From: an archaeon
GTDB lineage: Archaea; Nanobdellota; Nanobdellia; Woesearchaeales; GW2011-AR9
Assembly (NCBI GenBank): GCA_002688265.1
Contig: NZCK01000020.1
Location: forward strand, 1-32,575
Direction of reading: 5' to 3'
DNA: 32,575 nucleotides
The stretch's first letter is position 1; each line of letters opens with the position of its first letter. Of this stretch, positions 1-6,703 are shown one piece after another. Both the position numbers and the translations under genes were made by a program. Under the pieces are notes generated by a model. It was given only the letters and a program-made list of their open reading frames with translations. It ran no database searches and was not told the origin of the DNA.

Positions 1-687
1 AATTATTTCTTTCATTTTTTCAGAAATTTTACGAAAATTTTTCTGCTTTAATTTCACTCCAGAAAAATCAACAAATGCCTGGTCATGATAAAATCCCACA
101 TCAGCTACTTGTGATTCTGGGTACAACTCCGACATTGCTTTAGCCAAAACAAGACCGGTTGTTAGAGCAACTTTTTGTATTTCGCTTGCAGCATTTTTTG
201 AAAATACAAATTTCTCATCTTTATGTTCTTTTGTCAAATCTTTTCCTTCGGCAACTGAATCATCTACTCCAAACTCCCTACTTAATTCTGAAAGTGGATG
301 TCCTTTACATGAAACATTGAATGATTTGTACCATCCAAATGGTGCTCGATAGACTTCGAAATTTTTATCTGAAGACAAAATTTTTTGAGCTTCTTGCATT
401 ACTGATTGTCCGAAGCTAGGATTAGAAAGTTTGGAACTTAAATGCGCATAAGGATAAAGAACAATTTTTACAGCATTAACTTGCTCTGCAATTTTTTTGA
501 TTTCACTTAGATATCTTTCAATTATTCCATCTTTATTTTCTTCATCTGACTTTTCAACTGCAGTAAAAATCACTAAACATTCTTCAACTCTAACAGCATC
601 TTTTGATTCTATTTCTTCAGCGCCTTTGAAAGCTTTTTTTTTTGCTTGATACTCAACATAATCAGCATGGATTGCTAGTATTTTCAT
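1..687 (-). CDS. thrS: Threonyl-tRNA synthetase, N-terminal part (cut by window edge)
   Basis: The frame starts at ATG 687 and stays open to base 1, giving 229 codons of a longer protein. Threonyl-tRNA synthetase charges tRNA-Thr in the cytoplasm. The visible part matches the archaeal N-terminal editing domain (a D-aminoacyl-tRNA-deacylase-like fold that removes mischarged serine): the start MKILAIHADYVEY, then YPYAHLSS, APFGWYK and SCKGHPLSELSR in the family order. The catalytic aminoacylation and anticodon-binding domains would lie outside the window. A GAGGGAG ribosome-binding site lies 6 nt before the ATG, and a TATA box at 748-755 gives a leader of about 38 nt. The domain assignment is by recognition of family motifs. 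Confidence 0.93.
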   Translation of the reverse strand, partial: MKILAIHADYVEYQAKKKAFKGAEEIESKDAVRVEECLVIFTAVEKSDEENKDGIIERYLSEIKKIAEQVNAVKIVLYPYAHLSSKLSNPSFGQSVMQEAQKILSSDKNFEVYRAPFGWYKSFNVSCKGHPLSELSREFGVDDSVAEGKDLTKEHKDEKFVFSKNAASEIQKVALTTGLVLAKAMSELYPESQVADVGFYHDQAFVDFSGVKLKQKNFRKISEKMKEII

Positions 688-747
688 TTTTTTCTCCCTC
701 TTATTATTAATTAAATAACATAATTATTCAAAACAACACAAGAACCA

Positions 748-755
748 TATATAAA
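748..755 (-). promoter_or_regulatory. TATA box of thrS
   Basis: Minus strand reads CTTTTTATATATGG. The predicted transcription start is near 725, about 38 nt before the thrS ATG. Confidence 0.6.
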
Positions 756-787
756 AAGATATTGCCATTTAATTTTAAAAACATGTA

Positions 788-818
788 TAAAACAAAATAA
801 AAATAAAAATAAAGAGAA
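788..818 (-). terminator. T-rich terminator after the H1-like gene
   Basis: Directly after the stop codon of the lysine-rich gene the minus strand carries repeated T runs (TTTATTTTTATTTTTATTTT), the usual form of an archaeal intrinsic terminator. Confidence 0.5.
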
Positions 819-1349
819 TTATCTTCTTCGCTTCTTAGCTACTTTTCTCTTTGCTGGTTTTTTCTTAGCAGCTTTTCGCTTAGCAGGCTTTTTCTTTGCA
901 GCCTTCTTTTTAGCTGGTTTTTTCTTAGCAGCTTTTCGCTTAGCAGGCTTTTTCTTTGCAGCCTTCTTTTTAGCTGGTTTTTTCTTAGCTACTTTTTTCT
1001 TGGCTTTTTTCTTAGCTACTTTCCTTTTAGCCACCTTTTTCTTAGCTACTTTTCTTTTTACAGCTTTTCTTTTTACAGCCTTTTTCTTCTTAGCCTTCTT
1101 TTTCTTAGAAACTTTTCTTCCACGGGCCATTGAAGCACGAGCAACATTTCCTTTCTTGTCAATAAAATACAAATATCCTGATTCCTTCTTTACTCCTACT
1201 TTAGCTACTTTCTTTCGTCTAGCTTTCCCTTTTTTACGACCTGCTCGGCTCATCTCTGCACGAGAAATATCCCCATCTTTATCGATAAAATAAAGGTAAC
1301 CTGACTCTTTTTTCAATCCAACTTTTGCAACAACTTGTGCTTTTGCCAT
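819..1349 (-). CDS. Lysine-rich histone-H1-like protein with duplicated N-terminal motif
   Basis: 176 residues in two parts. Residues about 6-37 and 48-80 are two copies of a unit of the form AKVGxKKESGYLYFIDKxG followed by RAxM and a basic run. From about residue 80 to the end the protein is almost only Lys, Ala, Arg, Pro and Val, with KKKPAK-type repeats like the tails of eukaryotic histone H1 and bacterial Hc1/AlgP-like proteins. A nucleic-acid-binding, probably chromosome-compacting, role is inferred from charge and repeat pattern; no canonical histone fold is visible. The start ATG 1349 has GAGGTG 7 nt upstream. The gene follows a 21-codon ORF on what is probably the same transcript. Confidence 0.75.
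   Translation of the reverse strand: MAKAQVVAKVGLKKESGYLYFIDKDGDISRAEMSRAGRKKGKARRKKVAKVGVKKESGYLYFIDKKGNVARASMARGRKVSKKKKAKKKKAVKRKAVKRKVAKKKVAKRKVAKKKAKKKVAKKKPAKKKAAKKKPAKRKAAKKKPAKKKAAKKKPAKRKAAKKKPAKRKVAKKRRR
851..985. repeat. 60-bp tandem repeat inside the H1-like gene
   Basis: A 60-bp unit (TAGCTGGTTTTTTCTTAGCA, then GCTTTTCGCTTAGCAGG and a TTTTTCTTTGCAGCCTTC block) occurs about 2.2 times with almost no differences. It encodes a 20-residue KKxAKKKPAK-type unit. Near-identity at the DNA level points to recent expansion or ongoing homogenisation. Confidence 0.85.
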
Positions 1350-1372
1350 TTAATTACACCTCGATTTCTCCA

Positions 1373-1438
1373 TTATTTTTTAATTAAATTAGTTAGATGA
1401 TAGAACGCAAAATACTTATCGTAACTACCACCACCCAT
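1373..1438 (-). CDS. Possible 21-residue small protein upstream of the H1-like gene
   Basis: ATG 1438 to TAA 1373 encodes a peptide starting MGGGSYDKYFAFYHL and ending in two lysines. A TATA box at 1467-1474 predicts transcription starting near 1444, so this ATG would be the first start codon on the mRNA, almost leaderless. The ORF ends 23 nt before the H1-like start codon, which has its own ribosome-binding site. It could be a leader peptide or a microprotein. The composition looks protein-like, but an ORF this short can occur by chance. Confidence 0.4.
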   Translation of the reverse strand: MGGGSYDKYFAFYHLTNLIKK

Positions 1439-1466
1439 TTTTCGAGGACAAAGAAGACATTTTCAG

Positions 1467-1474
1467 TATATAAA
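1467..1474 (-). promoter_or_regulatory. TATA box for the small ORF and H1-like gene
   Basis: Minus strand reads AAAGATTTATATACTG. The predicted start near 1444 is 6 nt before the small ORF and about 95 nt before the H1-like ATG. Confidence 0.6.
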
Positions 1475-1566
1475 TCTTTCTTTGAAATTACATATTTATT
1501 GCCATTTCGTCGAGAAAACCACTCACACCAACTATAAGTAGTAACTATTTTACAAATCAACAAAAA

Positions 1567-2277
1567 TCAACAAGTAACACTTGATTCATAAGCAGTTAAT
1601 GTCAAAACTGAATCTTTAAATCCTTGAGCGTCTGAGGGAATTCCTACAATAAATGTAATAGCAACTTCATCTTCTGTTGATGCAGATTTCAAACAACCAC
1701 ATAATTGATACTCATCTGCTACCAAAAATTTTTGAGTTCCACTAAGGCCATTATCACATGAACCTGCTTCATTTTGAGATCCTTCAAAAGCAAATATTAA
1801 TCCAGAGGACAAATTACCTAATCCAACCCCACAACCACCAATATCGTAATCACACATGAAACTACCTACTCCACCTCCTGTTAGTTTATTAGAGGATATA
1901 GTTATGTTAAGCCCTACATTCCCATCATTACGTACAGTTATATTATCTGAAAGGTTAGGCCAAGTACCACCTGTATTTCCCCTTCCTCCCATACTATCCA
2001 AATAGGCATAACTTGACGCAGGGAAAACTTGCCCATTTCCAAAATTAACAGACGAATCTGGGAGAGTTATTGTTATATCTTGAGTTATATTCAAATCACC
2101 AGTTCCACCAACTCCACCCGTAAGTGTAGAAGGAAAAAAGTTTGAAATTCCAAATACCATTGCTCTTTCAAAACCATTATCTCCAAGAAGAGTATCAAAC
2201 ATAGTTATCGTACCAATAACAGAGAATACTAGAGAAACCAAAATCAAAGTTGTAATTAATTTATGTTCATCCACCAT
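1567..2277 (-). CDS. Membrane-anchored extracellular protein, unknown function
   Basis: 236 residues. The start MVDEHKLITTLILVSLVFSV is a single hydrophobic N-terminal segment (about residues 7-27), acting as signal peptide or membrane anchor. The rest is rich in Gly, Ser, Asn and Thr, with several N-glycosylation-type sites, a pattern around ITVRNDGNVGLNITISS typical of secreted beta-sandwich domains, and six Cys residues (CDYDIGGCG, SCDNG, CGC and the final Cys) that could form disulfides. It resembles TasA/camelysin-like or other archaeal surface proteins only in layout; I do not recognise a family. It ends in TGA, and the frame stays open for 57 more codons after that stop. Confidence 0.7.
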   Translation of the reverse strand: MVDEHKLITTLILVSLVFSVIGTITMFDTLLGDNGFERAMVFGISNFFPSTLTGGVGGTGDLNITQDITITLPDSSVNFGNGQVFPASSYAYLDSMGGRGNTGGTWPNLSDNITVRNDGNVGLNITISSNKLTGGGVGSFMCDYDIGGCGVGLGNLSSGLIFAFEGSQNEAGSCDNGLSGTQKFLVADEYQLCGCLKSASTEDEVAITFIVGIPSDAQGFKDSVLTLTAYESSVTC

Positions 2278-2329
2278 CCAACTAAAAAGAAAGAAAACTG
2301 CTTATTAATACTTTTGATTATTTAAATAA

Positions 2330-3019
2330 TTAAAACACACCTTCTTTCCCGCTAAAATAACTTATTTCTTGCAAATCTCTTAGATTAACACATTTGAAAT
2401 CTTCTATTATCCTAGGACAACCAGTATTCACCCACATCTCAATAAAATTGAAATCTTCCAATTTTGAAACATTAATATTATCAGTTAAAAAAACGTAAAT
2501 ATTTTTCCCCTTATCAGACATTTCTTTTCTAAAATTTTCTACAGCTAATGACTGATTCTGTCCTGGTTTACGAGTTACTAGAACTCCGATTTCTTTGCTA
2601 ACAATAAATTTAGCCAACCTACCTTTCTTTTTCTTTTTCAAAGATTCAAGATAATTCAGATCTAATTCCTTTATGGTTTCTCCACGAGGACAATACATGA
2701 AAACTGATTTTTCATTTCGATAAAGCAATGCTGTTGGATGAAATAAACCATCTCCTAAATATAAAAAAGCATCAAATTCTTTCTCAGAACTAAAAGGAAA
2801 CACATCACAACCCAATATTTGTCCAGAGTATTGTCCATGCCGACTTTGAAATACTTGCACTTCTTTGCCACCCTTCTCTAAAAAATCTTTCAATTGAGGC
2901 AAAAAATCTAAATACTGAATATTGCTACATATAACTAAACGTTTTGGAGTTTGGTCTAATAATTCTTGAGTAAATTGTACTTTTCCAGTATATTTAACTT
3001 CCACAAATAGGTGTTTCAT
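2330..3019 (-). CDS. dph2: Dph2-family diphthamide synthase, short form lacking domain 1
   Basis: 229 residues from ATG 3019. Dph2 is an iron-sulphur radical enzyme that moves the 3-amino-3-carboxypropyl group of SAM to the target histidine of elongation factor 2. Visible family landmarks are GQILGCDVFP (second cluster cysteine), YLGDGLFHP, GVLVTRKPGQ and WVNTGCPRI (third cluster cysteine). Usual archaeal Dph2 is about 340 residues; here the first domain, about 85-90 residues with the first cluster cysteine, is absent. A GTG at 3031 could extend the frame by 4 residues, but the TATA box at 3043-3051 places the transcript start near 3020, so ATG 3019 is preferred. GAGGAG lies 4 nt upstream of it. 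Confidence 0.8.
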   Translation of the reverse strand: MKHLFVEVKYTGKVQFTQELLDQTPKRLVICSNIQYLDFLPQLKDFLEKGGKEVQVFQSRHGQYSGQILGCDVFPFSSEKEFDAFLYLGDGLFHPTALLYRNEKSVFMYCPRGETIKELDLNYLESLKKKKKGRLAKFIVSKEIGVLVTRKPGQNQSLAVENFRKEMSDKGKNIYVFLTDNINVSKLEDFNFIEMWVNTGCPRIIEDFKCVNLRDLQEISYFSGKEGVF

Positions 3020-3042
3020 ATTTCTCCTCACTCCTGCATTCT

Positions 3043-3051
3043 TTTATATAT
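3043..3051 (-). promoter_or_regulatory. TATA box of dph2
   Basis: Minus strand reads CATATATAAAAG. The predicted start near 3020 makes the mRNA leaderless or nearly so, and argues that the short Dph2 is the intended product, not a truncated annotation. Confidence 0.65.
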
Positions 3052-3072
3052 GTTGCCATCTGTAACGGCAAC
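3052..3072. repeat. Inverted repeat between dph2 and the nuclease gene
   Basis: GTTGCC and GGCAAC are separated by 9 nt, directly upstream of the dph2 TATA box in the BRE position. It may be an operator. Confidence 0.5.
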
Positions 3073-3132
3073 GATCACGAAACTTATTTTCACAGATATA
3101 TTTTTGAGGAAATACCTCTTTAATTTACAATA

Positions 3133-3142
3133 ATTAATTAAA
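3133..3142 (+). promoter_or_regulatory. TATA box of the Mre11-type nuclease gene
   Basis: AATTAATTAAAG is centred about 27 nt before ATG 3166, consistent with a leaderless mRNA. Confidence 0.5.
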
Positions 3143-3165
3143 GTTGAAACAAGCAAAATATTTTA

Positions 3166-4476
3166 ATGACACAATCAAGTTTTCGATTCGCGCATTTAGC
3201 AGATTTACACCTAGGATCTTGGCGAGACAATACACTTAGAAATCTCTCAACAGAAGTGTTCAATTTAGCAATTCAAAGATGTATCAAAAGAAAATATGAT
3301 TTTGTTCTTTTCGCAGGAGACATTTTCAATACTTCTCTTCCTGCTATCGATATTGTTAATCATGTTGCAGCCAAACTTCAAGAACTTAAATCTGCAAACA
3401 TTCCACTCTATGTTATTCCTGGATCCCATGACTTTTCTCCGACAGGCAGAAGTATGATTGATGTCTTAGAAAGTGCAGGACTTTTAATTAACGTCTGCAA
3501 AGGATCTGTAAATCTTGAAACCAAGCAACTTGAACTAAAACAAACAATTGATCTTAAAACTGGAGCCAAAATTACAGGCATCCTTGGAAGGCGAGGTATG
3601 TTAGATCGAACTTATTATGAAAATTTAGCAAGGTCAAAATTAGAAGAGTCCGAAGGATACAAAATATTCTTATTCCATACAACCTTAACTGAATTGAAAC
3701 CAAAACATTTAGAGATGATGGAATCTCATGCAGCTTCTTTTTTGCCAAAAAATCAAAATTATTATGCAGGAGGACACATCCACCACAAATCATTAATCAA
3801 TCTTGAAAACTATGGGCCTATGACTTACACAGGTGCTTTGTTCCCAAACAATTTTGCAGAGTTAGAGAAATACGGCCATGGAGGTTATTATGAGATAACT
3901 GTTACAAAAAAAGAGACAGAAAACCAATTTAATTCTCAAATACAATGGCTACCACTTAAAGTTAAAGATCATTTAGCTCTTATTATTAATTGCACGGGCA
4001 AATCAGTTGAACAAATTCACAATGAATTTAGATCACAACTTGAGTCTAGTGATATTAAAGATAAAATATTAACGCTGAGAATTCATGGCAAAATAGGTGA
4101 TTTACAAATTAAAGACCTTAACACTTCAAATATGATTGTTGAAGCAAAGAACAATGGTGCACATTTATTGTTAGTTAATACTAATAAAATTGAGAGAAAT
4201 GAATTTACAGCAACTTCCTTAGCTTTAGATGTAAGTTCCGAACAGATGGAATTGGCACTTATCAAAGAGCATTTATCAAAAAGAGATAATATTGACTCAG
4301 AAAAAGAATTGAAGTTAATTCAAGACCTTATGGTTAATTTAGATACTCAGAAAACTGAAGGTGAAAAAAGTTACGATTTCTCTACCAGAATTCTTGATAC
4401 CTGTAAAACTTTGTTAGAGACTAAGCAAGTTTCTGAATTTAAAAAAGAAAAAGAAGAAAAAGAAAAAGATGAATAA
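3166..4476 (+). CDS. mre11: Mre11/SbcD-type DNA repair nuclease
   Basis: 436 residues, a normal length for archaeal Mre11. Calcineurin-like metallophosphoesterase motifs appear in order: HLADLHLG near residue 9, DFVLFAGDIF near 45, GSHDFSP near 86, a conserved His in FLFHTTL near 170, and GGHIHHKS near 202. Mre11 is a Mn-dependent endo/exonuclease that works with Rad50 in double-strand-break repair. Motif III is GSHD, where most Mre11/SbcD proteins have GNHD, so one usual metal ligand (Asn) is Ser. The C-terminal 40 residues are Lys/Glu-rich. No rad50 lies next to it. It is divergently transcribed from dph2. Confidence 0.88.
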   Translation: MTQSSFRFAHLADLHLGSWRDNTLRNLSTEVFNLAIQRCIKRKYDFVLFAGDIFNTSLPAIDIVNHVAAKLQELKSANIPLYVIPGSHDFSPTGRSMIDVLESAGLLINVCKGSVNLETKQLELKQTIDLKTGAKITGILGRRGMLDRTYYENLARSKLEESEGYKIFLFHTTLTELKPKHLEMMESHAASFLPKNQNYYAGGHIHHKSLINLENYGPMTYTGALFPNNFAELEKYGHGGYYEITVTKKETENQFNSQIQWLPLKVKDHLALIINCTGKSVEQIHNEFRSQLESSDIKDKILTLRIHGKIGDLQIKDLNTSNMIVEAKNNGAHLLLVNTNKIERNEFTATSLALDVSSEQMELALIKEHLSKRDNIDSEKELKLIQDLMVNLDTQKTEGEKSYDFSTRILDTCKTLLETKQVSEFKKEKEEKEKDE

Positions 4477-4513
4477 TGAAATTAATCGAAAGAAAAAAAG
4501 TTAATCCATAATC

Positions 4514-4521
4514 TTTTAAAG
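4514..4521 (+). promoter_or_regulatory. TATA box of pgk
   Basis: TTTTAAAG is centred 27 nt before ATG 4544. This supports the upstream start codon of pgk over the internal ATG at 4610. Confidence 0.5.
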
Positions 4522-4543
4522 TTTTAAGTTACCTCCATTCAAA

Positions 4544-5800
4544 ATGAAAAAAATAATTCAAAGTCTACTTCGACCAAAGAAAAAACTTAAGAAAAAAAGG
4601 TTTAGTAAGATGGCAAGCCTAGAAGACTTAGATCTATTTGGCAAAACTGTTTTACTCAGAGCAGATTTTAATGTTCCAATAAAAAATGGAAGAATTCTAG
4701 ATAACTACAAGATAAAGCAAACTCTACCTACAATTAAAGAACTTATAAGAAATCGCTGCAAAATCGTTATCGTAAGTCATTTAGGTAGACCAAGAGGAAA
4801 AGCCAATCCTAAATTTTCTTTGGCTCCAATAGCTAAAGAATTAACCAAGTTGTTACCAAGAAAAACAGTTCATTTTCTTCATCATTGTATAGGCAAAGAT
4901 GTTAAAGACAGAATCAAAAAGTCTAAACAAGGCCAGATAATTTTATTAGAAAATTTAAGATTCTATATTGAGGAAGAACAAAAAGATTTGAGTTTCGCAC
5001 ACTCCCTTGCTAACTTAGCTGACGTTTATGTTTTTGACGCTTTTGCTGTGGCTCACAGAAGACACAGTTCTACTGTTTTAATTCCTGCTTTTCTTCCAAG
5101 TGCTCAAGGTTTATTGGTTCAAGACGAAGTAGAAACAATTACTGCAGCAAGGTCTACTAAAGAAAAAAGTTTGTGGATAATTGGTGGCGCTAAACTCGAC
5201 AAGTTACCTTTAGTAAAAGCTGCGTTAGACAATTCTGAATGGGTTTATGTAGCTGGTGCTCTTTGTTTTTCTTTCTTAAGAGCAAAAGGTGTGCATGTTG
5301 GACATTCCAAATTCTCTAAAGAATCAATTCAAGTTGCAAAAGAAATTTTGCAGCACAAAAATGCTAAAAAAATTATACTTCCAGAAGACATTGTTTGTAG
5401 TAACTCTATTCTCTCGAAAGGAAAAACTACAACTGTTAATATCGATCAGATACCAAGTTCAGCTATTGGTCTTGATATTGGAAAAAAGAGTACTGAAAAA
5501 ATATTAACTTTAATGAAAAACGCAAAACAAATTATTTGGAATGGTCCGTTAGGTTATACTGAAGATAACAGATATCGCAAAGCAACAAATGCTGTGATCA
5601 AAGAATTACAAGTAACTCATGCTAGAACTATCTGTGGTGGTGGTGAAACTAGCGAGTTGTTAGTGAAACAAAAAGCTAGGAACAAAATTACTCACACTTC
5701 AACTGGTGGTGGTGCTACCTTAGCTTTGCTTAGTAAAAAAAGAATGCCTGCACTTGATGCTCTTGCAAAAAGTGCAAAGAAGTTTTATCTTTTTGAGTAG
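4544..5800 (+). CDS. pgk: Phosphoglycerate kinase
   Basis: 418 residues. The enzyme transfers phosphate between 1,3-bisphosphoglycerate and ADP in glycolysis/gluconeogenesis. Landmarks in order: LLRADFNVP near residue 37, VSHLGRPRG near 76, LLENLRFY near 134, the DAFAVAHRRHSS segment near 164, GGAKLDKLPLV near 214, IWNGPLGYTED near 339, CGGGETSELL near 364 and TSTGGGATL near 386. The N terminus has about 22 extra residues that are mostly Lys, Arg and Leu. A start at ATG 4610 would give the usual PGK N terminus, but the TATA box spacing favours 4544. No other glycolytic gene is nearby. Confidence 0.93.
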   Translation: MKKIIQSLLRPKKKLKKKRFSKMASLEDLDLFGKTVLLRADFNVPIKNGRILDNYKIKQTLPTIKELIRNRCKIVIVSHLGRPRGKANPKFSLAPIAKELTKLLPRKTVHFLHHCIGKDVKDRIKKSKQGQIILLENLRFYIEEEQKDLSFAHSLANLADVYVFDAFAVAHRRHSSTVLIPAFLPSAQGLLVQDEVETITAARSTKEKSLWIIGGAKLDKLPLVKAALDNSEWVYVAGALCFSFLRAKGVHVGHSKFSKESIQVAKEILQHKNAKKIILPEDIVCSNSILSKGKTTTVNIDQIPSSAIGLDIGKKSTEKILTLMKNAKQIIWNGPLGYTEDNRYRKATNAVIKELQVTHARTICGGGETSELLVKQKARNKITHTSTGGGATLALLSKKRMPALDALAKSAKKFYLFE

Positions 5801-5841
5801 GTTTCTAAAGTAAAAATTATACTATTTGAACTAATCAAAGC

Positions 5842-5907
5842 CAACATATAAGTAAAGTTATGTTGATTTTATCAACAAACTTTGTTAATTCAGATGAATT
5901 AACATAA
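5842..5907. repeat. Cluster of overlapping inverted repeats before the 5942 gene
   Basis: Three perfect short hairpins occur in 65 bp: CAACATA (5842-5848) with TATGTTG (5859-5865); TGTTGAT (5861-5867) with ATCAACA (5871-5877); GTTAATTC (5884-5891) with GAATTAAC (5896-5903). The first two share TGTTG and cannot form together. They could be pgk terminator-like structures or binding sites. Confidence 0.5.
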
Positions 5908-5908
5908 G

Positions 5909-5917
5909 CTTTAAAAC
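5909..5917 (+). promoter_or_regulatory. TATA box of the 5942 gene
   Basis: GCTTTAAAACC is centred about 28 nt before ATG 5942, consistent with a leaderless mRNA. Confidence 0.45.
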
Positions 5918-5941
5918 CCCTAAAAACTTCCTTAAATAAAC

Positions 5942-6586
5942 ATGCCAGTTATCAAACAAAAGAAAGGCCATTATATTACAGTTCTACCTTATGGTACTAA
6001 AGTTAAATTCAAAGATATTTTCAATCTAAAACAATTTTATATTGCACTTCATCATTGGTTAGATGAGTATGGATGGGAAGCCCACAAGTTAGTAAACGGG
6101 AAGGTTAAATTAGACGGTGAGAGATACGAAATTTATTACAGAGAAAAAATCACTGGTGGTGGAGCAAAAGAGATGGACATCCTCTGGCGAATGTGGCGAC
6201 CAGCACCTAATTCTAATTGGCTTAGACAACATATGGACTTCAAATTCAAGGTTCTTGGTACTACTGCAACAGAAGTTATCCGTGATGGACAAAAATTTAA
6301 AGCTCATAAAGGAGAAGTATCCATTGAAGTTAATGCTGGTATTGAAAAATTATATATCCCTGCTTTTGAACAACATCCAATTCTTAAACCATTTTTACAA
6401 ATATTTGATAAGCGTGTTTATGAAATTCAAGAAAAAGAGAAGGAATTGTATCAAGAAGTTTATGTGCTTATGAATTTCATCAAACAGTGGTTCAAGTTGA
6501 AGAGATATCTTCCATATGAAGAGTCTAAGTCCTTCTTCCCAAGTCAAGCATGGCCTAGCCACCATAGAGAAGATAGTCACAAATAA
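5942..6586 (+). CDS. Conserved-looking protein of unknown function
   Basis: 214 residues, soluble, with no signal peptide or membrane segment. It is rich in aromatic and basic residues. Notable stretches are ALHHWLDEYGWEAHK near residue 35, ILWRMWRPAPNSNWLRQHMD near 79 and QHPILKPFLQIFDKRVYEI near 144, followed by an amphipathic helix-rich C terminus. I do not recognise the family. It is a single gene with its own promoter between pgk and the YchF-type GTPase. Confidence 0.7.
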   Translation: MPVIKQKKGHYITVLPYGTKVKFKDIFNLKQFYIALHHWLDEYGWEAHKLVNGKVKLDGERYEIYYREKITGGGAKEMDILWRMWRPAPNSNWLRQHMDFKFKVLGTTATEVIRDGQKFKAHKGEVSIEVNAGIEKLYIPAFEQHPILKPFLQIFDKRVYEIQEKEKELYQEVYVLMNFIKQWFKLKRYLPYEESKSFFPSQAWPSHHREDSHK

Positions 6587-6672
6587 TTTAAAATTTAATT
6601 TTACCTTTTTTACTTTTTCAGATTATTTTTTTGACCTTTTTATTTCTAGAATCTTAATTCCACCCACAACAT

Positions 6673-6680
6673 TAATATAA
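6673..6680 (+). promoter_or_regulatory. TATA box of the YchF-type gene
   Basis: TTAATATAA is centred 27-28 nt before ATG 6704. An upstream ATG at 6692 is out of frame and stops after five codons. Confidence 0.5.
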
Positions 6681-6703
6681 CTCCTAGCTTCCATGAATCC
6701 TAA

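Noticed and set aside
1000-1293. Plus-strand ORF of 97 codons (Phe/Leu/Ala rich)
   Set aside because: It is the antisense of the lysine-rich repeats; its Phe/Leu composition is a by-product of AAG/AAA codons on the other strand.
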